A stretch of 46,845 nucleotides of DNA from Bryobacterales bacterium (GCA_028819255.1 JAPPMB010000085.1:1-46845), one strand, 5' to 3'. Shown: positions 27,312 through 36,358, counted from the stretch's first letter. Notes: generated by a model not told the origin, from the sequence alone. Numbers and translations are program-made.

Positions 27312-27683
27312 ATGCGCTCTACAGTAACTGTCCTACTTGCCTGTCTCCTCTCTCTCACCGCCTCCGCCGAGCGCCTCTTCGACATTGACGGGCCGGTTGA
27401 GCTTCACATATGGATGACTGCGAAGAGCGGCCACGCGGATGCGCTGGAGAAGACGTTCGTTGATGTGTTCTATCCGGCGGTGAGCAGCATGCCAGGCTTT
27501 CGCGGTGCGCTTCTGATGCGCAAGCCCGGAACAGATGATTTCACGGTCCGATTGAGCTTCGACACCGAGGAACAGCGGATGCAGTGGGTCGCATCGGACA
27601 AACACCAGCAAGCCTGGCCAGCGCTCTCGTCCCATTCCGGGAAGACCGACTACGACGGATTTGCGGTGATCCACCCCAAGTAG
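27312..27683 (+). CDS. Exported ABM-domain (monooxygenase-like) protein
   Basis: The protein has 123 residues from ATG 27312. The signal peptide is TVTVLLACLLSLTASAE. The remaining 100 residues look like one antibiotic-biosynthesis-monooxygenase/dimeric alpha-beta barrel domain: ELHIWMTAKSGHADALEKTF..., PGFRGALLMRKPGTDDFTVRLSF, MQWVASDKHQQAWPAL. Most ABM proteins are cytoplasmic, so the signal peptide is noteworthy. The family assignment is moderate and the substrate is unknown. The 27684-27947 stretch after it holds nothing I can support. Confidence 0.7.
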   Translation: MRSTVTVLLACLLSLTASAERLFDIDGPVELHIWMTAKSGHADALEKTFVDVFYPAVSSMPGFRGALLMRKPGTDDFTVRLSFDTEEQRMQWVASDKHQQAWPALSSHSGKTDYDGFAVIHPK

Positions 27684-27947
27684 GGGGCAAGACGAAACCG
27701 GGGCCTGGGCGCGGAGTCCCCGGGCGCGGTCCGGCCTCTGGCCAAGAAACTCGCGCAATCCCCATCGGCCGCTCGACCCTTCCAGGACACAGTCCTGAAT
27801 TCCCCGGAAACGGATTCAGAACACGAAGGACGGACGGACCGCTGCTTCAGGGGGACAGCGGAGAGAGTCGCGTTTCGATGAGGCTGCAACCTTCCGGATG
27901 CAGTTCTCCAATCCTCTACGCGAGCACGGGCCCCGGTGCCCTGCCGC

Positions 27948-28373
27948 TCACGATGCTTCGACCGTCTCGGAGAGTTCCCTTCGTACGGCGTCCAGCACGC
28001 CGTTCAGGAACGCGGTCGATTCGTCTCCTGCGAATCGCTTGCCGATTTCCAGCGCCTCGTCTATGACTACGCGGGGAGGGGTTCCTTCCGACCGGATCTC
28101 CGCAATCGCCATTCGCAAGAGGTGACGCACAATCAGCGCCATGCGCTCGGGTGACCAGCGGTTGGAATGGCGCCGAATGATGGCGTCCAGGTGCGCGGCA
28201 TCCTCGGCGACCGCTCGGAGGAGCCTCTCGGCAAAGCGGTCCACCGGTTGCGGACCGGTCGCGCCAAGACCGCCAAAGTAGTCGTCGACCACCTGGTCCA
28301 GACCTGCCCCTCCGACCTCCCACTGGTAGATCATCTGGAGTGCGCTCTCGCGCGACCTGCGACGGGACGGCAT
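27948..28373 (-). CDS. nusB: Transcription antitermination factor NusB
   Basis: NusB binds boxA RNA with S10 and supports antitermination of rRNA operons. The protein has 141 residues. RRRSRESALQMIYQWEV matches the RNA-binding N-terminus of NusB, and IVRHLLRMAIAEIRS with PPRVVIDEALEIGKRFAGDESTAFLNGVLDAV is the diagnostic C-terminal block (E-[AL]-x-KxF-x(5)-FVNGVLD). It lies 24 nt downstream of ribH, the conserved ribH-nusB pairing found across bacteria. Confidence 0.97.
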   Translation of the reverse strand: MPSRRRSRESALQMIYQWEVGGAGLDQVVDDYFGGLGATGPQPVDRFAERLLRAVAEDAAHLDAIIRRHSNRWSPERMALIVRHLLRMAIAEIRSEGTPPRVVIDEALEIGKRFAGDESTAFLNGVLDAVRRELSETVEAS

Positions 28374-28397
28374 GGCTCGATCGGGAATGCAGTCGGC

Positions 28398-28883
28398 CTA
28401 GCTGCCTGTCAGCCCCTTCACGGTGTTGGCCATCTCGATTGCGGCGACCGCGGCGTGGAATCCGGCGTTCCCCGCCTTTGCACCGGCGCGGTCGATGGCC
28501 TGCTCGACCGTGTCGCAGGTCAGCACGCCGAAGATCGTCGGAATCCCAGTCTCGGGCCCGATCCTGGCGATGCTGCTTGCAGCGCCTTCAGCAACGTGGT
28601 GATAGTGTGCCGTCTCGCCGCGGATCACTGCGCCAAGGCAGATCACCGCATCGAACTTGCCGCTGTCGGCCATCACCCGGGCCGCCGTCGCAAGCTCGAG
28701 AGAGCCCGGCACCCGCACAACCCGCGTGGTACCGAGATCCCCGCCGTGGCGACGGATCGCGTCCAACGCGCCGCCGAGCAGGCGGTCCGTGATGAAGCTG
28801 TTGAACCGCGCGACGACACAGCCGAATCTCAGCCCGTGGGCATTGAGGTCACCTTCGATAGTCACGGGTTCGCTGGCGGGCAT
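28398..28883 (-). CDS. ribH: 6,7-dimethyl-8-ribityllumazine synthase
   Basis: RibH condenses the ribitylaminouracil and the 4-carbon phosphate to give lumazine, the penultimate step of riboflavin synthesis. The protein has 161 residues from ATG 28883; the upstream in-frame start at 28940 would add 19 residues of non-family sequence. GCVVARFNSFITDRLLGGAL, VVRVPGSLELATAA, VICLGAVIRGETAHYHHVA (with the catalytic histidine region) and IPTIFGVLTCDTVEQAIDRAG are all diagnostic. The subunit should form the usual pentameric or icosahedral capsid. It is followed by nusB. Confidence 0.97.
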   Translation of the reverse strand: MPASEPVTIEGDLNAHGLRFGCVVARFNSFITDRLLGGALDAIRRHGGDLGTTRVVRVPGSLELATAARVMADSGKFDAVICLGAVIRGETAHYHHVAEGAASSIARIGPETGIPTIFGVLTCDTVEQAIDRAGAKAGNAGFHAAVAAIEMANTVKGLTGS

Positions 28884-29118
28884 GGGCGTGTCTCGACTAC
28901 CGCAATCGTAGCGAAGTCGGAACGCATCTGTCCGTGACACGGCGCGCTGTCAGAACGCGGAGTTCAGGCACGTGGAGCGTGGCGCTGTTGGTGGTTGATG
29001 CCGGGATCACGGCAAGACTGCTGATCGCGCGGCAGCCTGCAGCCCTTGATCTGAGGTTCCAACATCATTGACGGGATAGCCTGTGTCGCAGTTCGGTGCA
29101 GCAAGAAGGGCTCCTACG

Positions 29119-29334
29119 ATGTACAACGAATTCACCGCAATCATCGAACGGGACGGAAAATGGCACGTTGCCTACTGCCTTGAAGTCCCCGGGGCCAACG
29201 GAAAAGGCAAGAGCGAGGACGAGGCGCTGCAAAGCTTGGCTGACGCCATAGCGCTGATTCTCGAGGACCGACGCGAGGACGGATTGCGAGGAGCCCCACG
29301 AGGGGCTATCCGAGAAGCCCTAACCATCTCTTGA
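29119..29334 (+). CDS. hicB: HicB-family antitoxin
   Basis: The protein has 71 residues from ATG 29119, with AGAAGGG as ribosome site. EFTAIIERDGKWHVAYCLEVPGANGKGKSEDEALQSLADAIALIL is the partial RNase-H-like fold of HicB antitoxins (degraded RNase H with V-x-x-C/P-E-V/L-P-G-x(n)-G-x-T/S). No C-terminal DNA-binding domain is visible, as is common for short HicBs. Its stop TGA overlaps the ATG of the downstream hicA remnant by one base (TGATG), so the two were once a hicB-hicA operon. The antitoxin is intact while the toxin is not. Confidence 0.85.
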   Translation: MYNEFTAIIERDGKWHVAYCLEVPGANGKGKSEDEALQSLADAIALILEDRREDGLRGAPRGAIREALTIS

Positions 29335-29510
29335 TGGGCCGCCCCTTGCCGCGACACCCTCGCATCCACGGTTGCCATCTCAAGCGCGACGGCCGCTCGG
29401 ACGCATCGCGGATCAATCCGAGGCGACTGTTTCGCACCGCACTGGAATATCCGATCGCCTGGCGCGGCTGACCGCATGGTTGCCCGCGACCACTTCGTTT
29501 CAGACCCGTC
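29334..29510 (+). pseudogene. Frameshifted hicA toxin
   Basis: ATG 29334 overlaps the hicB stop. The first frame gives MGRPLPRHPRIHGCHLKRDG and then RSDASRINP, resembling the double-stranded-RNA-binding-like start of HicA ('..LRHLExHGCxLxREGGSHxxxxNP'). The catalytic histidine position appears to have been lost (D or A instead of H). Around 29420 the similarity moves to another frame: TVSHRTGISDRLARLTAWLP resembles the HicA C-terminus 'VPRHxEIxxxLARxIcxDLgIP'. That second frame runs on without a nearby stop. A frameshift plus active-site change indicate an inactivated mRNA interferase. Confidence 0.7.
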
Positions 29511-29611
29511 GCTGCCAGTCGTCGGTCACCTGCGCCAAGGCCCGATCATCAAGGGAGGTTCCCAGGAATCCGTACCGAGGCTGGTCCGGTGCCGAAGCTT
29601 GCCGGGCGGGC

Positions 29612-30679
29612 CTAGCGCCGCAGGGGCTCCGGCACCCGGGTTCGATCATGCTGCTCGAACTGGAGCGTCCACTTCACCGGCACTGTCGTTGGCAGGTAGC
29701 ACATTCGGTCGTCGCAGGCCTGGTATCGGAGTTGGCCCTGAATCGTCAGCATTCCGTCCTGCAGCGCATCGCCTAGTTCCGGCGCCTGCCCGATCATAAC
29801 GTCGCGCACCAGTCGGAAGGATCCCTCGTAGACGGGCACCGTTTCGTCGATCGCTGGCAGGTGGAGATTTCTAGAGTCCGGATACTCGGGATCGTAGTGC
29901 GTCAGCCCCGTCCCTTCATCCATCTTCCAGTCGATCGCGATATAGCCATCGACGCCAGGAGCGTAGACATGCATCTTGTTGTCGAGGTCGACATCCAGCA
30001 CCAAGGCAAAGCGGTTGCCGCCCCGCACCACACCGTCGCTGGCCCAGGAGGTCAGCTTCAGATGTGCGGTCCGCTCCGAATTCCGGGCGGCTCCAGCCTC
30101 CGATCCGAGCTGTCTAACCAGCACACGTCCCGCCGTGAACCGGTCCCGGTAGCTCTCCTCGTGGAACTTCTCCTTCACAATGCTGTCGGGGCCGACGAGA
30201 AACTCGACCGGGTGCGGAATGCCGAAGAACTGGTGGTCTTCGGGGACATCCTCGTTCAGAACGCCGAACTTGCGGATGACCGCGGATTCGGGGTCGGAGA
30301 GCAGGGCGAATCCGATGTTCATCCGCTCCGAGAAATGCTTGAGCGTGTCCGGCGTGTCAAAGCTGACTGCGGCAATCCGGATCCCGCGGCTTTCGAAGTC
30401 CATCCGCTTGCGCTCCAGCTGCACGAGCTGGCCCTTGCAGAATGGTCACCAGTCTGCCGAGCGGAAGAAGAGGAGCAAGAGCCCGTTCTCGCCCGTCAGA
30501 TCCTCGAACGACCTCGTCTCACCTGCCTGATCCACGGCTTCAAACGAGGGAATCGCTGAGCCTGCCTCCGGCCCGGCCGTCGATGCATAGAGGCTGGCCG
30601 CCGCCATCATCATCCCGGCTGCCGCAAACACCGCGATCGACGCGAGGCGGGCTTGTGGGATTGGAAGTGGCTTCGGCAT
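29612..30679 (-). CDS. Candidate selenoprotein: redoxin (W-U-P-F-C) fused to DsbD-alpha-like domain
   Basis: One continuous frame of 355 codons from ATG 30679, interrupted only by TGA at 30448-30446 (codon 78). Residues about 10-34 are a signal peptide or membrane anchor. The AhpC/TSA-like redoxin domain spans about 40-190. The TGA falls exactly where family members have the first cysteine of SADWC-P-F-C-K (FFRSADW-U78-PFC81-KGQL). About 205-342 resemble the N-terminal alpha domain of DsbD (VYAPGVDGYIAIDW, then YQAC322-DDRMC327-YLP, cf. YQGC...C-YPP). A hairpin just after the TGA fits a bacterial SECIS element. The product would be a periplasmic selenium thiol oxidoreductase or peroxidase. 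Automated calling would start at GTG 30424 and lose the active site. The alternative, a cysteine codon mutated to TGA, is less likely since everything else is intact. No selA, selB or selC lies in this window. Confidence 0.82.
30415..30431 (-). promoter_or_regulatory. Candidate bacterial SECIS hairpin
   Basis: On the minus strand the mRNA reads CCAGCU-CGUGC-AGCUGG, a perfect 6-bp stem with a 5-nt loop whose second base is G. The stem starts 14 nt and the loop 20 nt after the TGA at 30446-30448. Known bacterial SECIS elements lie inside the coding region with the apical loop about 16-37 nt after UGA and a G in the first two loop bases. Confidence 0.7.
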
Positions 30680-31180
30680 GACATCAGTGTAGAGGAGTCC
30701 CGGAGCCGGGGATTCTGCCGGTGCCGCGTCGGAAGGGAGCTAGGAGTGCTTCGTGCCGCAGTCACTGACCGCCCCCGGGCGATCGTATCAAGCCGGAATC
30801 TCCAGGGACCGATCAGCCAGCTGCGACAGTCTGACCAGGGAGTTCGTCGGGGCGCGCTCGAGAGACTCCGAACTTGGCGAGACATGCGTCCTGGGCGTCG
30901 ACTGGGGCTCGGCGCGCTCGATACATGCCAATCGTGGAGATCCGCTGCGGCGGCCGCATCGGGCCGTCTTTCATCCAGTTGCCTGACAGGATTGCACTGA
31001 TCCGGCGAGCGCACAGAGCTGTCCGTGGTCGGACTGGCCGCCGGTGGCGACTGCATCCGTGGTCCTCTTGGCCTCGACACTGGAGCGAGGATTGCGGCTC
31101 GTTCTCGCGAGGCTGTGCGGACTGCCATGCGGCGCCTGCTAAGGTTCAAGGCACGGCAACCGGCTGTGACCGGCTCGGGA
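30680..31180. other. Divergent intergenic region, no supportable gene
   Basis: About 500 nt between the divergent selenoprotein candidate and the DUF192 gene. Frames on both strands are Arg/Ser-rich shadows. No consensus promoter or repeat was found. Confidence 0.4.
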
Positions 31181-31651
31181 ATGCAATGCATGCGCAACGC
31201 AGTTCAGCTGCTCGCCCTCTTACTGAGTCTTGTCTGCTGTGCGGCACCGCCTCCGCCCGTCGACCCCGTTCAGCGCCTGCCGACCTCGATCGTGACGCTG
31301 CCCAACGGGTCCACGGTCGAGGCCGAGTTGGCGCTCACCCCCGAGCAGCAGGCCCGGGGCCTGATGTACCGGGAGCACCTGCCGGACGACGAAGGCATGC
31401 TGTTCGTCGGAGACCGGTCGGCCCCCAGGTCATTCTGGATGTATCGCTGTCGGATCCCGCTCGACATGATCTGGATGGACGGCGCGCACCGGATCGTTGA
31501 GATCGTCCGTTCGGCACCGCCCTGTACGGACGTAAACCCCCGAAACTGTCCTTCGTACGGGGGGACCGTGAACTCGGTCTACGTTCTGGAACTCGCTGCC
31601 GGCCAGGTCGATGCGCAGGGCCTGCGGATCGGCGATCGCATCGGCTTCTGA
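31181..31651 (+). CDS. DUF192 family exported protein
   Basis: The protein has 156 residues from ATG 31181, or 153 from ATG 31190, which gives a tidier signal (RNAVQLLALLLSLVCCAAPPP). The cysteine pair could support lipidation, but the lipobox is imperfect. The mature domain is DUF192: VEAELALTPEQQARGLMYREHLPDDEGMLFVGD, then SFWMYRCRIPLDMIWMDGAHRIVEI, and VYVLELAAGQVDAQGLRIGD. The family consists of small beta-barrel-like periplasmic proteins of unknown function. An extra cysteine pair lies in PPCTDVNPRNCPSYGG. The RND adaptor gene starts 68 nt downstream on the same strand. Confidence 0.88.
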   Translation: MQCMRNAVQLLALLLSLVCCAAPPPPVDPVQRLPTSIVTLPNGSTVEAELALTPEQQARGLMYREHLPDDEGMLFVGDRSAPRSFWMYRCRIPLDMIWMDGAHRIVEIVRSAPPCTDVNPRNCPSYGGTVNSVYVLELAAGQVDAQGLRIGDRIGF

Positions 31652-31718
31652 GGTAACCCGACCCAGACGGTTCGCGCCTACTGAACTAAGGACAGGTGCG
31701 CCCCGTCCTTCAGAGAGA

Positions 31719-32987
31719 ATGTCCAAGAAACGCCTTGTCGCCGTGCTCCTCGGCATCGGTCTCGTCTACTTGGTGGGATCACGCGTCTACGAAGCTAACC
31801 AGCAGGCTGCCGCGCCGGGAAAGAAGAAGGCCGGTGGCCGGATCATCAACGTGGACCTCACACAGGCCCATATGGGCGAGATTCGCGAGGAGCTCATGCT
31901 CACCGGCTCTCTCAAGCCTAAGGAGGTGGTCGACGTCAATGCCAAGGGAACGGGCAGGATCGAGCAGATTCAGTTTCTTGTGGGCGACCGAGTGCGCACG
32001 GGAGATCTCATTGCGGCGATCGAGGACGACGAGCTGCAGCAGCAGGTCAAGCGGTCGCAGGCATCGAACGCCGTGAGCAAGGCCAACATCACCTCCCGCG
32101 AGGCAGAGCTCGCCAGCGCCAAGGCGGACCTGGAGCGGGCGAAGATGCTTTTCGACGAGGAACTCCTCTCGCCTCAGGAATACCAGCAGGCCCAGACTTC
32201 GCTCGAGGTCATGGAGGCCCAGCTGGAGCTCGCCAAGGCTCAGGCCGAGCAGTCGGAGGCTGAACTGAACGAGCTGGAGATCCGCCTGGAGCAGACGAAG
32301 ATCTACTCCCCCATGTCCGGCGTCGTGTCCGCCCGCTTCGTAGATCCCGGTGCGCTTGTGGGGCCGAGCAACGCGATTCTCCAGATCGTCAATCTCGCCA
32401 CGATGGTGACGCAGGGCAACGTGCCCGAGCGGAACATCGGGAAGCTCCGCGTCGGCAATTCGGCGAAGGTCATCGTGGACGCCCTTCCGGGCCGCGAATT
32501 CGAGGGGCGGGTCGCCCGCATCGCTCCGATACTCGATGCGGCAACCCGCAGCGCGATCATCGAGATCGACATTCCCAACCGCGACATGTCGCTCAAGGCA
32601 GAGATGTTCGCCCGCATCTCGCTCGACCTGGGATCGACGCGGGCGGCCACCCTGATTCCGCGCGACGGCCTCGTCTACAGGGGCCAGCAGCCGGGAGTCT
32701 ACATCGTTGAAGAGAACTCGCAGCAGCCGATCTTCCGGGTGATCGAGACCGGGCTCACGAGGGAGGACCAGATCGAGGTGCTCGCCAATCTCGACGCCGG
32801 GACACGCATCGTCGGCCGAGGCGCGACCATGCTTCGAGACGGCGACCGAATCAGCACCGGGCCCGGTGGCGGAGGGGGCGGCCGGCAACCCGCCGGAGCT
32901 GGCCAGGGAGGGCGTTCAGGCGGAGGGGGCGGTGCACCACCGGCCCAGAGGCCTGCCGGCGCAGCCGAGAAGAAAAGCGCTGGGTAA
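31719..32987 (+). CDS. RND efflux periplasmic adaptor (membrane fusion protein)
   Basis: The protein has 422 residues from ATG 31719 with an AGAGAG site. An N-terminal anchor (RLVAVLLGIGLVYLVG) is followed by the half-motif lipoyl domain (VVDVNAKGTGRIEQIQFLVGDRVRTGDLIAAIED) and a long alpha-helical hairpin rich in Glu, Ala and Gln (about 108-200). The second lipoyl half follows (IYSPMSGVVSARFVDPGALVG), then beta-barrel and membrane-proximal domains (VPERNIGKLRVGNSAKVIVDAL, PGVYIVEEN). The last 45 residues are a Gly/Pro-rich low-complexity tail. It joins an inner-membrane RND pump to an outer-membrane channel. Two pump genes follow after 251 nt, so one adaptor probably serves both. No TolC-like gene is in the window. 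Confidence 0.93.
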   Translation: MSKKRLVAVLLGIGLVYLVGSRVYEANQQAAAPGKKKAGGRIINVDLTQAHMGEIREELMLTGSLKPKEVVDVNAKGTGRIEQIQFLVGDRVRTGDLIAAIEDDELQQQVKRSQASNAVSKANITSREAELASAKADLERAKMLFDEELLSPQEYQQAQTSLEVMEAQLELAKAQAEQSEAELNELEIRLEQTKIYSPMSGVVSARFVDPGALVGPSNAILQIVNLATMVTQGNVPERNIGKLRVGNSAKVIVDALPGREFEGRVARIAPILDAATRSAIIEIDIPNRDMSLKAEMFARISLDLGSTRAATLIPRDGLVYRGQQPGVYIVEENSQQPIFRVIETGLTREDQIEVLANLDAGTRIVGRGATMLRDGDRISTGPGGGGGGRQPAGAGQGGRSGGGGGAPPAQRPAGAAEKKSAG

Positions 32988-33238
32988 GCGCATGCTCGCG
33001 GGGCGTACGCTTTTGCCGAAGTCTTCTGCTCCGGATTGCTGAACGCCGTTCCCCGGATCGATCGATCGGGCGTCGTCGACGCCGCTGAGGACGACGGGTT
33101 GAATCACCTGTGAACGTCGCTTCCCGCATGGGCAAGTGACCGCCTGATCCAACTTAATCCACTTGGGTCACACCGTTTTCGGGGTTCCGTTGTATCGTGG
33201 AGTAGCTGTGGGCCATTTGGGCTCGCCCCCCGGTTCTC

Positions 33239-36200
33239 ATGAACCTGTCGACCGTAGCCATCCACCGTCCGGTCACGGTGTTGATGGTCTGTCTCGTTGC
33301 CATCCTCCTCGGAGGCGTTGCCTACGTCGGAATCCCCGTCGACCTCATGCCGGAAATCGTGTACCCCACCATCAGCGTGCGGGCGGAGTACGCGGGTGTC
33401 GCCCCGGAGGAGATGGAGACCCTGGTCGTGCGCCCGCTGGAGGAGGCGTTTTCGGCGGCCCCACACGTGGAGAAGATCTCAAGCTCGGTCTACGAGGGGC
33501 TCTGCTACGTGCGCGTGGGGTTCGACTACGGGATCGACATTGACGAGGCGGCGAATGAGCTGCGAACCCGCCTCGACCGCCGCCGCCGCTACCTGCCGGA
33601 GGACATGGATCCGCCGAGCATGTACAAGTACGACTCGTCGCAGTACCCGATCCTCTATCTGGCCGTGTCGGCCGGCGACATGGGACCGAAGGAACTGCGG
33701 CACTTCGTGGAGAAGCAGCTCCAGCACCGGCTCGAACGGGTCCCTGGGGTGGCGGCGTTCTCAGTCCGGGGCGGACTGAGGCGGGAGATTCACGTCGATC
33801 TCGACCTCAAGAAGCTGCGTGCGCTCGAGCTCTCGATCCCGGAGGTCGTGAGGATCCTGCAGCGGGAGAACATGAACCGGCCGGTCGGGCCGGTCGACGA
33901 AGGCCGCTTCGAGGTGCTGCTCCGCACGCGCGGCGAGTTCCAGAGCCTCGAGGAGATCCGCAACGTCGTGCTGACCACCCGCAACAGCGTACCCGTGCAT
34001 GTGCGCGACATCGCGACCGTCGAGGACAGCCACGAGGACAGCGACTACCTGGTCAGCGTGGACGGCAAGCCCGGCGTGCGGATGTACGTCTACAAGCAGG
34101 CCGGAGCGAACACGGTCAAGGTTTCGGACGCCCTCTGGGAGGAGGTGGACCGCATTCACAAGGCCCTCCCCCAGGTGCGGATCGAGAAGACCCGCGACAG
34201 CGCCGACTTCATCCGCTCCTCGATCGAGAACGTGCAGGGGGCGATGTTGCAGGGTGCGGGCCTGGCCGTCTTCGTGCTGCTCTTCTTCCTGCGCAGCGTC
34301 TCGAGCACCCTGATCATCGGAGTCGCGATCCCGATCTCGGTCATCTCCACGTTCGCGCTGATGTACTTCAACGGGTTCACGCTCAACACGGTCTCGTTCG
34401 GAGGGCTCGCCCTGGGCGTGGGCATGCTCGTGGACAACGCCATCGTCGTGCTCGAGAACGTCTATCGCCACAGGGAAGATGGCAAGAGCAGCATCGATGC
34501 CGCAGTCTTGGGCAGCGCGGAGGTCTCGACGGCGATCACCGCATCGACCCTCACCACCGTGGCCGTCTTCGTTCCCGTGCTGTTCATCGGCGGCATGGCG
34601 GCGCAGACGTTCAACCAGCTCGCCTACGTGGTGAGCTTCGCCCTGCTGTGCTCGCTGGCCGTCGCCCTGACGGTCGTCCCGGGCCTTTGCGCGAACTTCT
34701 CGCACGGACGCAAGGCCGGGGCGCGCATCACCAGGCTGAACAACCTAGCCCGCGCGTGGCAGCGGAATCTGGCCGCAGGCTACGGAGGGACACTGCAGTG
34801 GTCGCTCTCGCACAAGCCGGTCGTGGTCGGCGCGGCGGCGGCACTATTCGGGGCCGCGGTCTATCTGATGCCGTACCTCGGCATCGAACTCCAGCCGGAG
34901 GTGGACGAGGGCGAGGTCCGCGTCAACGTCGAGCTCGAGCCCGGCACCCGCATCGAGGTCACGGACGCGGTGATGCAGGATCTGCGGCGGACCGTGGCGG
35001 AGACCGTTCCGGAGGTGGCCTCCATCATGGTAACCGCGGGCGGCAGCTCCCGCAGCAGCGGAGCCGGCGCCCACCTCGGCGAGCTGCGGATCAATCTCGC
35101 GCCCAAGGCGACGCGCAACCGCTCGGCCAGGGACGTGGCCAACGAGCTCAGGACCGCCCTGCAGGTGCATCCCGGCATCCTGATCCGGACCCGCGTTTCC
35201 GGCGGCATGTTCCGCAGCTGGGGAAGCGACGGAGACGACGACCGCCTCTCCGTCGAAATCCGGGGACACAACATCGAGACCGGAGTTCAGCTTGCCGAAT
35301 CGATCCGCGAGGTCATGGCCGGCATCGAGGGCATCGCCGAGCCCACGCTGAGCCAGCGTCCGGGAATGCCGGAAATGCTGGTCGAGGTCGACCGCGTGCG
35401 TGCCGCCAACCTAGGACTGAACGTGTCGGATGTGGCGACGACGCTCGAGACGGCGATCGGCGGCACCCGCAGCTCGATGTACCGCAAGGAGGGCGACGAG
35501 TACAACATCCTGGTCCGGCTGCAGGAGGAGGACCGTCTCAACGTGGGCACAGTCGGCATGGTCCCCCTGACGACACCCCTCGGCCGGACGATTCCCGCCG
35601 CAAGCGTGATCGACCTGCGGCGGCAGGAGGGCCCGACGTACATCAGCAGGGTGAATCAGGAGCGGAGGCTCTTTGTGAGCGGGGCCATCGCCGACCGTGA
35701 TCTGGGCAGCATCGTCCGGGACCTGGAGGCCGAAATCGGCGCAATGGCGATGCCGGAAGGCTTCTCCGTGGAGTTCGGGGGCGAGTTCGAGGAACAGCAG
35801 GAGACGTTTCGGAACCTTTCGTTCGCGGCAGTTCTTGCGCTCGTCCTTGTCTACATGGTCATGGCGGCCCAGTTCGAGTCGCTGCGGGACCCCTTCCTCA
35901 TTCTCCTGTCCGTGCCCCTCGCGGCGATCGGCGTGGTCCTGACGCTGCTGCTCACCGAGACCACGTTCAACCAGCAGGCATTCCTCGGCGTCATCGTCCT
36001 GCTCGGAATCGTGGTCAACAACGCCATCGTGCTCGTGGACTACACCAATCTGCTGCGCCGCGATCAGGGGCTCGGGCTGGTGCGCGCCGTGGTGACCGCC
36101 GGAATGCGCCGAATGCGGCCCATCCTGATGACCACCATCACGACGGTGCTGGGCCTGGCGCCCATGGCCCTGGGGATCGGCGAGGGTTCGGAGCTGCAGG

Positions 36201-36358
36201 CGCCCATGGCGCGGGTGGTCATCGGCGGACTGGCGGCCTCGACGCTGATCACGCTGGTGTTCATTCCCGTGATGTACGTGGCCTTCGAGGAGCTAGGCGC
36301 TCCGAAGAGGGCGCACCGGACCGCGCGCGGAGCGCTCCAGCCAGTGCCGGGGGACTGA
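33239..36358 (+). CDS. RND efflux pump permease 1
   Basis: The protein has 1039 residues, the full length of an AcrB/MdtB-type transporter. The N-terminal helix is followed by PVTVLMVCLVAILLGG and the periplasmic porter repeats. The large transmembrane blocks are intact: FVLLFFLRSVSSTLIIGVAIPISVISTFALMY; GGLALGVGMLVDNAIVVLENVYRHR (proton-relay helix 4, with Asp-Asn where drug pumps usually have Asp-Asp); and the C-terminal block ALVLVYMVMAAQFESLRDPFLILLSVPLAAIGVVLTLLL, GIVVNNAIVLVDYTNLLRR. It uses the proton gradient to expel drugs, metals or lipids; the substrate is unknown. It is paralogous to the next gene. Confidence 0.95.
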   Translation: MNLSTVAIHRPVTVLMVCLVAILLGGVAYVGIPVDLMPEIVYPTISVRAEYAGVAPEEMETLVVRPLEEAFSAAPHVEKISSSVYEGLCYVRVGFDYGIDIDEAANELRTRLDRRRRYLPEDMDPPSMYKYDSSQYPILYLAVSAGDMGPKELRHFVEKQLQHRLERVPGVAAFSVRGGLRREIHVDLDLKKLRALELSIPEVVRILQRENMNRPVGPVDEGRFEVLLRTRGEFQSLEEIRNVVLTTRNSVPVHVRDIATVEDSHEDSDYLVSVDGKPGVRMYVYKQAGANTVKVSDALWEEVDRIHKALPQVRIEKTRDSADFIRSSIENVQGAMLQGAGLAVFVLLFFLRSVSSTLIIGVAIPISVISTFALMYFNGFTLNTVSFGGLALGVGMLVDNAIVVLENVYRHREDGKSSIDAAVLGSAEVSTAITASTLTTVAVFVPVLFIGGMAAQTFNQLAYVVSFALLCSLAVALTVVPGLCANFSHGRKAGARITRLNNLARAWQRNLAAGYGGTLQWSLSHKPVVVGAAAALFGAAVYLMPYLGIELQPEVDEGEVRVNVELEPGTRIEVTDAVMQDLRRTVAETVPEVASIMVTAGGSSRSSGAGAHLGELRINLAPKATRNRSARDVANELRTALQVHPGILIRTRVSGGMFRSWGSDGDDDRLSVEIRGHNIETGVQLAESIREVMAGIEGIAEPTLSQRPGMPEMLVEVDRVRAANLGLNVSDVATTLETAIGGTRSSMYRKEGDEYNILVRLQEEDRLNVGTVGMVPLTTPLGRTIPAASVIDLRRQEGPTYISRVNQERRLFVSGAIADRDLGSIVRDLEAEIGAMAMPEGFSVEFGGEFEEQQETFRNLSFAAVLALVLVYMVMAAQFESLRDPFLILLSVPLAAIGVVLTLLLTETTFNQQAFLGVIVLLGIVVNNAIVLVDYTNLLRRDQGLGLVRAVVTAGMRRMRPILMTTITTVLGLAPMALGIGEGSELQAPMARVVIGGLAASTLITLVFIPVMYVAFEELGAPKRAHRTARGALQPVPGD

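Noticed and set aside
33761..34705. Minus-strand frame of 314 codons opposite RND pump 1
   Set aside because: It is antisense to a conserved permease, with His/Asp/Arg-rich translation typical of reverse-frame artefacts in GC-rich genes.
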